The notes under the pieces were generated by a model that searched no databases, had not been told where the DNA came from, and saw only the letters and a program-made list of their open reading frames with translations. The translations under genes and the position numbers were made by a program. A stretch of DNA of 64,000 nt from Dysidea avara (taxonomy: Eukaryota > Porifera > Demospongiae > Dictyoceratida > Dysideidae). Of the stretch, positions 37,498 to 48,770 are shown in pieces; positions within the stretch are counted from its first letter, which is position 1, and every line of letters begins with the position of its first letter. The stretch is from contig NC_089277.1 of assembly GCF_963678975.1 (NCBI RefSeq), forward strand, positions 24,316,672-24,380,671, read 5' to 3'.

Positions 37498-37823
37498 TCT
37501 AATCCAAAACAGCCAAGCTGTAAAAAAATAGTGCGGCTCTCAGAAAGGCTATGGTGAAAAAAGATGTGAAATCCAAGGTGGCGGCCAAGAAATGGCTGTG
37601 ATAGTAGGTTAATGGTAAAAATTTTAATAACGACAATTCAGGTGAATTTTGTGCCAAGACCAAGAGGCACCAAATTTACCTGAATTGTTGTTTTTAAAAT
37701 TTTTACCATTAACCTACCATCACAGCCATTTCTTGGCCGCCACCTTGGATTTCACATCTTTTTTCACCATAGCCTTTCTGAGAGCCGCACTCTTTTTTTA
37801 CAGCTTGGCTGTTTTGGATTAGA
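37498..37823. repeat. Palindromic tail of C3
   Basis: TCTAATCCAAAACAGCCAAG to CTTGGCTGTTTTGGATTAGA, with a loop near 37652-37672. It is almost identical to the C2 tail. Confidence 0.9.
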
Positions 37824-37916
37824 TTTCACTTCTTTTTGTATTTGTATACCCCCAAAGCCGGTCTATGACTGGCTTTAGGGCTTTTAATCTATAACTTTTT
37901 TCTTTACCACAGGAAG

Positions 37917-39175
37917 AAGAAAAGATGAAGCAGGGTGATTTCTTTGTAGCTGAACTGTCTACAAGGTGATCCTTCTAGCTGATCTCTCTACCGGATGACT
38001 TGTTTGTAGCTGAACTCTCTACAGGGTGATTTGTTTGTAGCTGAACTCTCTACAAGGTAACTTCTTCTAGCTGATCTTTCTACAGGGCGATTTGTTTGTA
38101 GCTGAATTCTCTACAGGGTGATTTGTTTGCAGCTGAACTCTCTACATGGTAGCTTCTTTGTAGCTGGACTCTCTACAATGTAACTTCTTCTAGCTGAACT
38201 CTCTACAGGGTGGCTTGTTTCTAGCTGATCTCTCTACAGGGTGACTTGTTTCTAGCTGAACTCTCTACAGGTGATTTGTTTGCAGCTGAACTCTCTTACA
38301 TGGTAGTGTCTTTGTAGCTGATCGATCATGAACTCTCTACAAGGTGACTTCTTCTAGCTGATCTCTCTACAGGATAACTTGTTTCTAATTGAACTCTCTA
38401 CAGGGTGATCTGTTCATAGCGGAACTTTCTACTGGGTGATTTGTTTGCAGTTCAACTCTCTACATGATGGTTTCTTTGTAGCTGAACTCTCTATTAGGTA
38501 CCTTCTTCTAGCTGATCTGACTACAGGGTGACTTGTTTGTAGCTGATCTCTCTATAGGGTTACTTGTTTCTAGCTGAACTCTCTACAGGTGATTTGTTTG
38601 CAGCTGAACTCTCTTACATGGTGGTTTCTTTGTAGCTGAACTCTCTACAGGGTGATCTGTTCATAGCAGAATTTTCTACTGGGTGATTTGTTTGCAGCTG
38701 AACTCTCTACATGATGGTTTCTTTGTAACTGAACTCTCTACAAGGTAACTTCTTCTAGCTGATCTCTCTACAGGGCAATTTATTTGTAGCTGAATTCACT
38801 GCTTGAAGGTTCTTAGTTTACTAATTTGTTAAGATGCCTTACTGTAGTTCTACTGATAGTAAAGTGTCAGTTAACTTAAGTATATGGAACATAATTATTT
38901 TACTAAGTTTTAAACTCTCAGTAAAACATTAGTGAAAGCGGGTTTACTGAAAAACTACTAATATAACAAACAATTAACTGTTCCATATACTGGGGATATA
39001 CCTCTGTAGTAAACTAAGATACTTCAAGCAGTGATTCTCTACAGGGTGATTTGTTTGAGCTGAACTCTCTACATGATGGTTTCTTTGTAGCTGAACTCTC
39101 TATTAGGTGAATTCTTCTAGCTGATCTGACTACAGGGTGACTTGTTTGTAGCTGAATTCCCTACAGAATAAATTG
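37917..39175 (-). repeat. Satellite array in C3, interrupted by a MITE
   Basis: These are reverse-complement units (TTTGTAGCTGAACTCTCTAC; CTTCTAGCTGATCTCTCTAC) of the same ~30.5-nt family, about 33 monomers once the 237-bp insertion at 38797-39033 is removed. Higher-order periodicity is less regular than in C2 or C4. Confidence 0.85.
38797..39033. mobile_element. MITE inserted in the satellite (CACTGCTTGAAG ends, ATT duplication)
   Basis: The ends CACTGCTTGAAGG and CTTCAAGCAGTG are inverted over about 26 bp, including TTAGTTTACT. The flanks are ATT at 38794-38796 and at 39034-39036. Removing the element and one ATT restores a normal satellite unit (GAATTCTCTACAGGGTG), an internal empty-site proof. 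A 3-bp duplication suggests PIF/Harbinger-type mobilisation. Confidence 0.8.
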
Positions 39176-40022
39176 CAATGTAAGATAATTGAGTAAATTA
39201 TAAACGCAGCTGAATGCTTTATTAGGGTGACTGTACTATTAGAGTATCTCGATCTCGCATTTGCTACACGTAGTTGCCTGTCAGTGGTTTGTAATCCGAT
39301 TCTTCTGTATTACTGCAAGGACTTTCTATTATGATTATTCCAGCTACATACTGATTTTCAGCTTGTTGTTCTAAGCGGTTTGCCTGGTAGACACGAAAAC
39401 TAATAGTTTTTTAATTCATAAAAATCGATCGTGTAATTTTGACACAGGTCGGGGTTTGTGTCATATCTCCATGGTCTTTATCCCGATTCCTTTCAAACTA
39501 CAACAAGGCACTCCTACGATGGTTGCTCCATCTAAATATCAATTTTCAACTGATTCCTCCAAGGGGTTTATCCTGTAGGCGTGACAGACCTTCGACCTAA
39601 TTTTACGCAAATAATCGGCCATAACTCCGTGAATGTTCATCGGATTTCTACCAAGGTTGGTACGGAGATCCGCCTTAATGAGCCCTTTAAGTGTGCCAAA
39701 TTTCAGCCCAATCCGAGCACGCATTTGTGTTTTATGGCGAATTTTGCGAAGTGTGCGAAATGAAGAAGAAAATAACGGAGAAATTAAAACGAAATTTTGT
39801 TCGCTCGTATCTCGGAAATGGCTTAAGCGATTTTCTTTTAATGTGGTATGTAGACTCCCCTAATTGGGTGGCACGTCTCTAGCAAATTTGATTCCAATCG
39901 GGTTAGGGATCACAGAGCTACATAGGTGTGAAAATTGCGTTTTCTTTCTTCCTGTTAATATATTCACGGTGTGGCGCGCCGACTTCTTGGGCCGTACGAC
40001 ACACTACCGTGTGTCTTGATTA

Positions 40023-40078
40023 GGTTTAACTTCTAGCCAGAGATCGGGGAGAATGGGAGTGCCATTAGGGCCTGAATA
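40023..40078 (+). repeat. Left arm of a 56-bp inverted repeat flanking the RT element
   Basis: TAGGTTTAACTTCTAGCCAG and ATGGGAGTGCCATTAGGGCC reappear inverted at 44661-44713. The pair brackets the retrotransposon relic below. Confidence 0.7.
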
Positions 40079-40159
40079 AAAAAATATGTTTGTTAACGCG
40101 AGCCGCAGTGTAATAATTATTACGCATTCCTAAACACAAGTCCTGAATACTAGACAGAC

Positions 40160-40425
40160 CTAGTCTCGTGCCCAGACCCCACCCACTGCGTTAATAGGGT
40201 CTGGTGACATTCGCAGGAGTTTTGGGCCCTACGCCATTTTTCTTTTCTGACCAATCGGATGCCTTGATTCAGGTACAACGCGATTTGATAGGCTGGAACT
40301 AGGAAAATGGCCGACTATAGCTATGGATACAAATGCGTAAACAATATGGCGGCAGGCCCAAAAACCATAGCGTAAGTCACCAGACCCTACTCAACGCAGT
40401 GGGTGGGGTCTGGGAACGAGATTAG
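40160..40425. mobile_element. 266-bp MITE with long TIRs and ACAGAC duplication
   Basis: CTAGTCTCGTGCCCAGACCC is inverted as GGGTCTGGGAACGAGATTAG. Arms of about 48 bp include CCCACTGCGTT and AGGGTCTGGTGAC. Direct repeats ACAGAC flank it at 40154-40159 and 40426-40431. It lies in the 3' flank of the RT element. Confidence 0.75.
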
Positions 40426-40593
40426 ACAGACTAGACCCTATTTTGGGGCGCTTTTATAAGGAAACCTTTTAACAAACAAATAAAATCCAAGTCGTGTCAA
40501 ATATTTTGGACATAACACACGTACATACTGAAAACTACACCATACTACTACTTATTACCTAACTATATACTTATTACTACCTACATACTTAAC

Positions 40594-43500
40594 TTAACCA
40601 ATATCAAAGTCAGGAAATTCGTCCTCAGCAGTAAGCGAATACTGGCGGAGTATCATTTTCGCATTGTACCTCCACAAAGTCACAGATAGTTGCTGGAGAA
40701 GTTGGCGCCTAGCAAACTTTTTAGGTAAACCGTTTCTAACAGTTGTTCTGTCAGCTATGGATCCTAAAATTGATAGGGCATAATTATGGTGACCAAACAC
40801 CAAAGGTCTCACATACAAGAGGGATAAAATCTCCTCCATTATCATTTACAATATCCTGGTATTGGTTGTCCTTAGCTATCTCACCAACAGCAGTGGCCAC
40901 CCCAGCCTGAGAAGAAGCAGAAGATATGACAGCAGACTGAGTGGTACTACTGACGGAGAGATCAAAATAGGCAAAACGACCAAGATGAAAGTCAGGGTGG
41001 TATATGTCGCCAGGACGAGATTGGTCAGATGAAATGCCTTGCTCCCTAAGTACACCAGGGTGATATTGGAGCAAGACATGGTGTACAACAGACACTAAAG
41101 CATTATGACGCTGGATCCTCAAGGGACCATGAGAGCACCCCAGCAGATGATCACCAAACTGGTCAATGACAGATAGACAAGTACAGAGTGGTAAAGAAGG
41201 GAACAAAGGAATTGAATGCCAAGCCACAAACGTAAAGCTATAGTAAAATCGTGAGGAGGAATAGCTAGACCCAAAACAGGCTGTGGAAGTGCTTTAAGCC
41301 AACCACTGCTGGTGCCAGAAGAGTGTGATAAAGCACGCAGACTTTCTTGATCACGAATAGTGGAACTGCTTACAAGCTGTTTAAAAAGTGAATCATCTAA
41401 AATGGCTTGAAGGTCAGTTTGAGAGGAGTTATGCAACACAGAAACAGACATACCTTCAAAGAAAGCGAGGGAGCAATCCTCCCCGGGAAATGGCATAAAA
41501 ACATCAAAAGTTTCCACTAAGCGAGACACTAAAATAGGGGGAAGAATTACAGGACCCCACAAATGCAGAAGTAGCAGAACGCTCAGATTCATGTAGGCCC
41601 AAGCCTCCTAACCTAAATGGCAAGGTGGCTTGTGTCCAACTACTATCAGAAATTCCACAACACAAGATTCTACTAAGGCATTCTCGCAACCTAAGGTCAA
41701 AATGTGAGGGAAAGGAGCCCAAAGAGGAAGATGGCATACAACGTAAAAGGTGAGTGACCTTGCAAACGCTAAGACAGCTCCTAAGCAGATGCAACTCTAC
41801 TTGAGGGTCCTCGAGGTCAACCAATTTATCCTGAATTGCAACTATTTTATCAAACTGAACAGACAAAAAGGCATCGTAAAACTGTGGAGGTCCCCAAATA
41901 GGAGATCCGAGAAGCTCCAAACCACTGTTCTTGGGGTTGATACGCTTGATGGCAGGATGAAAGTTAGGAAAAGAACTGTCACCAGAAGGCCGGTATAGTT
42001 CACACTTGGATAGGTTGATGTAAAGACCAAAACTGGGACCCGACTCAGTAAAATGTGAAAGTTATGCGTGAAGACAAGATCTAGTACCTATGAATGTGCC
42101 ATCATCTAAATATCACAGGTTAAGAAGACATGTTTCACTATAAGAGATGGAACGAAGAAATTGCACCAACACCAAAGAAAAAAGTAAGGGTCCAAGAGGA
42201 TCTCCCTGTTGGACACCTGTGGAAGCAAGAATACGCCTGTGGCCAAACCTCAGCTCAGCAGGTTGACTGTAGCACCAATACACCCAGGGGGAAATCTCTG
42301 GAAACTCTTTACACACACCATCAAGAAAAGCTGAGCGATTACATTCATTAAATGCATTCTTCATGTCTATTTTGAGTAGAGCTAGAGAATCATCATTGCC
42401 AAATTGTGAAAGAGAATGACGGACAGCATGGATAGCTGCCTCAAGACCACCTGGGATACCAACACCCACTTGAACATAAGGTAGGAAAAAGTCAGAGAGA
42501 AAGGGACGAGCAAACTGACAGTACAGACGACTGGAAAGGCGACGAAGAATTTCACCAACTGCAATAGGGCGAACACCCCCATTCTTTTTCAGAAGAGCTG
42601 TTAAAGGGGCACCACACAACCAAGGGGAAGCAATGGAGAAGCTTTTCCAGAAAGCAAAAAGTTCATCAGACGAGTGAGGGTGGTAAGGCAAAGTTCAGCA
42701 GAAGGTGCAGTGTGGCCACTGACTGCATCAAGAAGGTGTTGTGCCCGTAAACCAGAGGCACCGGGACTGGTACCATGAGGAAAACCCCTCAAACATATTA
42801 ATACAGCAGATTCATCTACAACTAAAGAAGCAGTTTTGGGGGCCGAACAAGAAGGTGGATCAGATACAGGATGTCACTGAAGCAACTCTTGAAATGCGGC
42901 CAAATCATCATTTTTATCAGCCACACCAGTAGAAGTAAGAGACTGTACAGCATTACTGTACCTACCTTCCCGAGCCCAGAACAAAGCTCGAGAAATATTG
43001 TGTTTTGAAGACTGAATACAGTGACTGGAGCGAGAGACATGTAAATCATCTTGTAGAGCTTTCCAAAGATTATACAAACTATCGGGCTGAGACCAGAGAT
43101 GAAGGCGGTCTAGCAAAACAGAAGCTAAAATAAAACGACGGCGGTGCTGACGAAGTGGAGGCATACGTAGTGCCAGTTTAGCAAACAGAAAAAGACGCAT
43201 AAAGCCCCAGACTGAAGAAATTGCATTTCGAAACTCGGTAGACAAGATTCTAGCTAGCAAAGGACGAACACTGCGGGGAATGTGAACAACAGTTGAGACA
43301 GGACAGGTCATAACATAATTCATCACTACAGAAAGAGCCTCAGACTCAACATGAGTAGGGTCAATAAAAGAACAAACAGAAGCTGACAGAAGGGCTAACT
43401 CTAAAGGATCAGAAGGAATACTGGTGGAGAAAGCTAAGGAAGGTGGTGAAGGAGAAGTGGGAGACTGACTTTCAGACTGATCACAAATTAAGAAAGGAAG

Positions 43501-44643
43501 ATCAGAAGCAGAAACTAATGGAGCATTACAGCACTGACCAGGCTTAAGTAAACGTCTGTAGCCTGTTTTATGAAAACGTTCATGAGTAGCCCAACGGCAA
43601 GAGGGAACAGAGCAAATAAGACGGTTACAGCAAGCAAAGAAAGTCGCAGATGGAAAAACATACCTAGATATGTGAACCGAGTTGATGTGTTGCCATAAAA
43701 GAGAACAGGAGGAACAGGATTTATTACAAATAGGAAAAGATAGAAGTGAAGAAAAGTGATCAGCCGAGGAAGCACTGGCTGGGATACCCGCCATCATTGG
43801 TGAGGGCTGCAAAGATGACTGCATCATAGTGTGGGACAAATCAGGACTGTCTGAACTTGCTGGAGAGGGCACAACTTTATCAGGACTTGCTGGAATAGTA
43901 ACAACTTTATCAGGGCTTGCTGAAGAGGACAAAACTACATCAGAACTTGTTGGAGAAAGAACAACTTTATCAGGACTTGCTGGAGAGGACACTGCTTTAT
44001 CAGGACTTGCTGGAATAGTAACACTTTTATCAGGACTTGCCATAGAGGACACAACATTTACTGGAATAACAACTTTATCAGGGCTTGCTGAAGAGGACAA
44101 GACTTCATCAGGACTTGCTGGGGAAGGAACAACTTTATCAGGATTTGCTGGAGAGGACACAACTTTAACAGGACTTACTGGAATAGTGATAACATTAACA
44201 GGACTTGTTGAAGAGGACACAGCTTTAAGACTTGCTGGAAAAGTAACAGGATTATCAGGACTTGCTGGAAAAGACACAACTTTAAGACTTGCTGGAAAAG
44301 GAACACATTTCGTCTAGGACTTGCTGGAGAGGACACAACTTTAACAGAACTTGTTGAAGTGGACACGACTTTATCAGGAATTGCTGAAGTGACAATTGGG
44401 CCACGACCAGCTGAAGAACACGTAGATACCGACAAAGTAAGACTTGCTGTGTCAGCGACTGTCGAGCGCAACAATGGCGGGCTGGAGGTGACAAAAGTTC
44501 ACAAAACTAACTTCCTTTTTGCCATTCTGATTCACAACACACTGAAGAAAGTCACCAATGGGTTTCCCTGAGTAACGAATTGTTCTCTTCCAGTTCTTGG
44601 ATGAAGAGCGACCAGCGCGACGCTCAAACTCACAAGGGGTCAT
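40594..44643 (-). pseudogene. Non-LTR retrotransposon polyprotein with SAND-like, C2H2, RT, CCHC and restriction-like endonuclease regions (decayed)
   Basis: Reading downward: 44643-44452 has a SAND-like segment ([20 protein letters not shown], with KNWK for the usual KDWK). 44420-43855 is a 30-bp minisatellite coding SPASPDKVVS repeats. 43760-43540 has C2H2-like zinc ligands (CNKSCSSCSLLWQHINSVH). A helical region runs to 42874. After a frameshift, 42792-42113 holds RT blocks KKNGGVRPIAVGEILRRL, LLKIDMKNAFNECNR and GVQQGDPLGPLLFSL. A TGA at 42115-42113 sits directly before the catalytic YLDDG, where a tryptophan is expected. Connection segments follow (41920-41504, 41592-41119), then a CCHC-like finger (DQFGDHLLGCSHG, 41170) and PGDIYHPDF/FAYFDLSV (41000), reminiscent of the PD-(D/E)xK endonuclease of R2-type elements. 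It ends at 40594. At least four frame breaks make it inactive. Confidence 0.75.
43855..44420 (-). repeat. 30-bp coding minisatellite
   Basis: About 18 tandem units of ACTTTATCAGGACTTGCTGG type, each 30 nt, translate on the minus strand as ten-residue PASPDKVVSS repeats. The period keeps the frame in the left two thirds. At the right, units of irregular length break it. Confidence 0.85.
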
Positions 44644-44660
44644 AATTTTTTTTAAATTAA

Positions 44661-44713
44661 TTTTTTTATACCGGCCCTAATGGCACTCCCATCCTCCTGA
44701 TCTCTAGCTAGAA
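44661..44713 (-). repeat. Right arm of the 56-bp inverted repeat
   Basis: It mirrors 40023-40078 (GGCCCTAATGGCACTCCCAT; CTAGAAGTTAAACCTA). It begins about 18 bp from the first ATG of the SAND-like segment. Confidence 0.7.
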
Positions 44714-44872
44714 GTTAAACCTAATTTAATTTATAAATGACAAAAACCAGAAAAAAGAAAAAAGCAGCTAAACCTACAGAGCCTACACAGACCTACAAAA
44801 ACACCGCATGGACCGCCAGCATACACACAGCAAAACCCCCGGACAGGGGCCTTAACAAGAAAGCCCTGCAGA

Positions 44873-45666
44873 CTACTGACCAAACTGCAGGGAGTGGGAG
44901 CATGAAACAGAGTTCAACTCCCACAAAGGACTGCCAGGCAACAGGCTAAATAGATGTAAAAATGTCCGGGAATTGTGGCGCCACAGACAAACAGATAGTT
45001 GCTCTAGCAGATGGCGGTATGGTAGGCCACGAGAAATGCCACTCCTGGTGGTTGTCCTCAAAGCAATATCCTGCAAGACAGGACGACTAGCAGCAGACCA
45101 CAAACCCAAGGACTCAACCACCAGGGGGACAAAGACACCTCCAGCGGCCTGTACAAGCTCATCATGGTGAGCATCCTTATCTTCTTCTCCCTTAGCAGCA
45201 GCCACACCTGCTGAAACTGCAGACCGACCCAACAGAGATTCTTGTAATGGACAACACACAGTAACATCGAAGTACGCAGGCTTCTCATGCACAAAGTCTG
45301 GGTGCAAAACATCACCCGGGCGATCCAATCGGGAACCAGTACACCGTTGCTCTTTACGGCAACCAGTGTTGTCCTGAAGTAAAGCATAATAAATATCACA
45401 TCACATAAAGCATCGTGCCTACGTATACGCATGGGTCCATGTCCACAGCCCAGCAGATGATCACCAAATTGATCAACAACACTACCACATGGGCAGCGAA
45501 CTGGAGAAGTGGCAGAAAAGAGAGGGACACCAAGCCAGTATCGAAGAGAACATTCCCGGCAGTAAACGAAATACAACGACTGAACCATCCTTGAGCTTAT
45601 CAGGGAACAGTTAGGCCGGCAAGGAACCACAAATAACGTCAATAGGATGGTCCGGAGAGAGAGCAC
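44873..45666 (-). pseudogene. Second, 5'-truncated copy of the RLE-type retrotransposon C-terminus
   Basis: On the minus strand, 45666-45330 encodes CPCGSVVDQFGDHLLGCGHG and RIRRHDALCDVIF, the CCHC finger and following helix. After a frameshift near 45380, 45328-44873 encodes RPGDVLHPDF, PAYFDVTVCCP and a tail (LSVCLWRHNSRTF) parallel to the end of the copy at 40594. It starts about 27 bp from a hairpin MITE and lacks the reverse transcriptase. Truncation from the 5' side is usual for LINE-like copies. It is more similar to a different subfamily member than to its neighbour. Confidence 0.75.
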
Positions 45667-45692
45667 TTTGAGACACTATAACCGCCATCTTA

Positions 45693-45778
45693 GTCTCAGC
45701 TGGCGCCGCCAACCCTATTTAGGCGCTTTTATAAGCGCCTAAATGGGGTCGGCGGCGCTAGCTGAGACTAATCCAGTC
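45693..45778. mobile_element. 86-bp hairpin MITE with TA duplication
   Basis: GTCTCAGCTGGCGCCGCC and GGCGGCGCTAGCTGAGAC are the ends of an almost perfect hairpin containing CCTATTTAGGCGCTT and its complement. The flanks are TA at 45691-45692 and 45779-45780. A related sequence near 37169 looks like a partial copy, and CTATTTTGGGGCGCTTTTAT near 40439 shares only its core. Confidence 0.75.
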
Positions 45779-45780
45779 CA

Positions 45781-46267
45781 GTCCGTGGAATAAAGTAGCC
45801 CAAAATGTATGGAGGAACTTCATAAATATTTTCATGCATTAACAACTTCAGTATAATCAGGTGGTGCTTTTGCATCATCTAAACTTAACAACTAATATAA
45901 GGTTTAAAAAAAAACTGATATAAGGTCTATTATTTTGATTAAGTTTCATCAAGAGATAGAATTTATTTCATACAGACAATTAAAAACCTTTATGATTGAT
46001 AGCCTCATATTGTTCTGCATGTAGAGCTGCCAAGAAAAATCAGGGGACTCGAGGCAGTGAAAACAAGTGGACCCCCCAAACCTACAGAGTGTTTATTGTT
46101 TGAACAGCATCTGTGTTCAAATTACTACAGTATGCAGCAATGCTACAGGGGATAAACCGGTGTGTGAAACACACACTCATGAGCATGCATAGCATACTCA
46201 TTCTAAGGGATCTGGGAGCATGCCCTCCTCCACCCCCAGAAAATTTAAACTGCTCAAAGTGCAATTA
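45781..46267. other. Intergenic stretch
   Basis: No gene. A GGGAGCATGCCCTCCTCCAC segment near 46210 resembles transposon-end debris seen elsewhere. Confidence 0.3.
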
Positions 46268-46789
46268 TCAAGACACACGGTAGTTTGTCGTGCGGCCCAA
46301 GAAGCCGGCGCGCCACACCGTGAGTATATTAACAGGAAGAAAGAAAACTCGATTGTCACACCTTTGTAGCTCCGTGATTCCTTATCCGATTGAAACCAAA
46401 GTTGCTACAGAAGTGCCGCCCAGTTAGGGGAGTCTACATACCAAATTTGAAGAAAATCGCTCCAGGCTCCAGGCTCCAGGCTCTTGTCAGCTCCAGGATA
46501 AAGACCATGGAGATATGACACAAAACCCGACCTGTGTCAAAATTACGCAATCGATTTTTATGAATAAAATAACTATTAGTTTTCGTGTATACCAGGCAAA
46601 CCGCTTAGAGCAACCAGCTGAAAATCAGTATGTAGCTGGAATAATCATCATAGAAAGTCCTTGCAGTAGTACAGAAGAATCGGATTACAAACCACTGAGT
46701 TATGATTCGAAAGACAACTACGTGTAACAAATACGAGATCGAGATACTCTAATAGAACAGTCACCCTAATAAAGCATTCAGCTGCGTTT

Positions 46790-48345
46790 ATAATTTACTC
46801 AATTATATTACATTGCAAGTTATTCTGTAGGGAATTCAGCTACAAACAAGTCACCCTGTAGTCAGATCAGTTAGAAGAAGATACTTAATAGAGAGTTCAG
46901 CTACAAAGAAACCAGGAGTTCAGCTCAAACAAAATCACCCTGTAGAGAATTCAGCTACAAACAAATTGCCCTGTAGAGATATCAACTAGAAGAAGTTACC
47001 TTGTAGAGAGTTCAGCTACAAAGAAACCATCACGTAGAGAGTTCAGCTGCAAACAAATCACCTGTAGAGAGTTCAGCTAGAAACAAGTCACCCTGTAGAG
47101 AGATCAACTAGAAGAAGTTACCTTGTAGAGAGTTCAGCTACAAAGAAACCATCATGTAGAGAGTTCAGCTGCAAACAAATCACCTGTAGAGAGTTCAGCT
47201 AGAAACAAGTCACCCTGTAGAGAGATCAACTAGAAGAAGTCACCTTGTAGAGAGTTCAGCTACAATGAAACCACCATGTAGAGAGTTCAGCTGCAAACAA
47301 ATCACCTGTAGAGAGTTCAGCTAGAAACAAGTCACCCTGTAGAGAGATCAACTAGAAGAAGTTACCTTGTAGAGAGTTCAGCTACAAAGAAACCATCATG
47401 TAGAGAGTTCAGCTGCAAACAAATCACCTGTAGAGAGTTCAGCTAGAAACAAGTCACCCTGTAGAGAGATCAACTAGAAGAAGTTACCTTGTAGAGAGTT
47501 CAGCTACAAAGAAACCATCATGTAGAGAGTTCAGCTGCAAACAAATCACCTGTAGAGAGTTCAGCTAGAAACAAGTCACCCTGTAGAGAGATCAACTAGA
47601 AGAAGTCACCTTGTAGAGAGTTCAGCTACAATGAAACCACCATGTAAGAGAGTTCAGCTGCAAACAAATCACCTGTAGAGAGTTCAGCTAGAAACAAGTC
47701 ACCCTGTAGAGAGTTCAGCTAGAAGAAGTTATGTTGTAGAGAGTTCAGCTAGAAACAAGTCACCCTGTAGAGAGATCAGCTAGAAGAAGTCACCTTGTAG
47801 AGAGTTCAGCTACAAAGAAACCACCATGTAAAAGAGTTCAGCTGCAAACAAATCACATGTAGAGAGTTCAGCTAGAAACAAGTCACCCTGTAGAGAGTTC
47901 AGCTAGAAGAAGTCACCTTGTAGAGAGTTCAGCTACAAAGAAACCACCATGTAAGAGAATTCAGCTGCAAACAAATCACATGTAGAGAGTTCAGCTAGAA
48001 ACAAGTCACCCTGTAGAGAGTTCAGCTAGAAGAAGTTGCGTTGTAGAGAGTTCAGCTAGAAACAAGTCACCCTGTAGAGAGTTCAGTTAGAAGAAGTTAC
48101 ATTGTAGAGAGGTCAGCTACAAAGAAACTACCATGTAGAGAGTTCAGCTGCAAATAAATCACCTTGTAGAGAATTCAGCTACAAACAAGTCGCCCTGTAG
48201 AAAGATCAGCTAGAAGAAGTTACCTTGTAGAGAGTTCAGCTACAAATAAATCACCCTGTAGACAGTTCAGCTACAAACAAGCCGTCCGGTAGAGAGATCA
48301 GCTACCTTGTAGAGAGTTCAGCTACAAAGAAATCACCTGCTTCAT
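46790..48345 (+). repeat. Satellite array in C4 with exact 122-bp higher-order period
   Basis: The word AGATCAACTAGAAGAAGT begins at 46979, 47101, 47223, 47345, 47467 and 47589, each exactly 122 bp apart (two 61-bp dimers). Right of 47700 the array uses a different order with GTTCAGCTAGAAACAAGTCA. About 51 monomers in total. Confidence 0.9.
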
Positions 48346-48445
48346 CTTTTCTTCTTCCTGTGTAATGAAAAAAATGATAAGTTAAAAATCCCTAAAGCCG
48401 GCCATAGGCCAGCTTTGGGGTATACAGATACAAAAAGAAGTGAAA

Positions 48446-48770
48446 TCTAATCCAAAACAGCCAAGCTTTAAAAATAGAGTGCGGCCCTGAGAAAGGCTAT
48501 GGTGAAAAAAGATGTGAAATCCAAGGTGGCGGCCAAGAAATGGCTGTGATGGTAGGTTAATAGTAAAAATTTTAAGAACAACAATTCAGGTGCCGCTTGG
48601 TCTTGGCCAAAAATTCACCTGAATTGTTGTTATTAAAACTTTTACCATTAACCTACCATCACAGCCATTTCTTGGCCGCCACCTTGGATTTCACATCTTT
48701 TTTCACCATAGGTCCATAGTCTTTCTCAGTGCCGCACTCTTTTTTTACAGCTTGGCTGTTTTGGATTAGA
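48446..48770. repeat. Palindromic tail of C4
   Basis: Same termini as C2 and C3 (TCTAATCCAAAACAGCC; GGCTGTTTTGGATTAGA). The right arm has a small GGTCCATA insertion near 48712. Confidence 0.85.

Larger units (their letters stand above)
37498..40019 (-). mobile_element. Composite element copy C3 (reverse orientation)
   Basis: It reads on the minus strand. The head is at 40019 downward (TCAAGACACACGGTAGTGTG, then the GGCCCAAGAAGTCGGC segment), then a body with CCTACAGGATAAACC and the box at 39227-39254. The satellite occupies 39175-37917, the GGCC hairpin is near 37850-37890, and the palindromic tail spans 37823-37498. It lies tail to tail with C2, with the LINE between them. Confidence 0.75.
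46268..48770 (+). mobile_element. Composite element copy C4
   Basis: The head after A46267 reads TCAAGACACACGGTAG, GCGGCCCAAGAAGCCGGCGC, then CACACCGTGAGTATATTAAC. The body is shortened (no CTACAGGGTAAACC segment; GCTCCAGGCTCCAGG duplication near 46465). The box is at 46737-46764, then the satellite, the CTTCATCTTTTCTTCTTCCT segment, a GGCC hairpin (GCCGGCCATAGGCC) and a palindrome at 48446-48770. Confidence 0.75.

Noticed and set aside
44737..44949. Lys/Thr-rich 70-codon plus-strand frame
   Set aside because: It runs antisense over the 3' end of the truncated retrotransposon copy and shows no domain.
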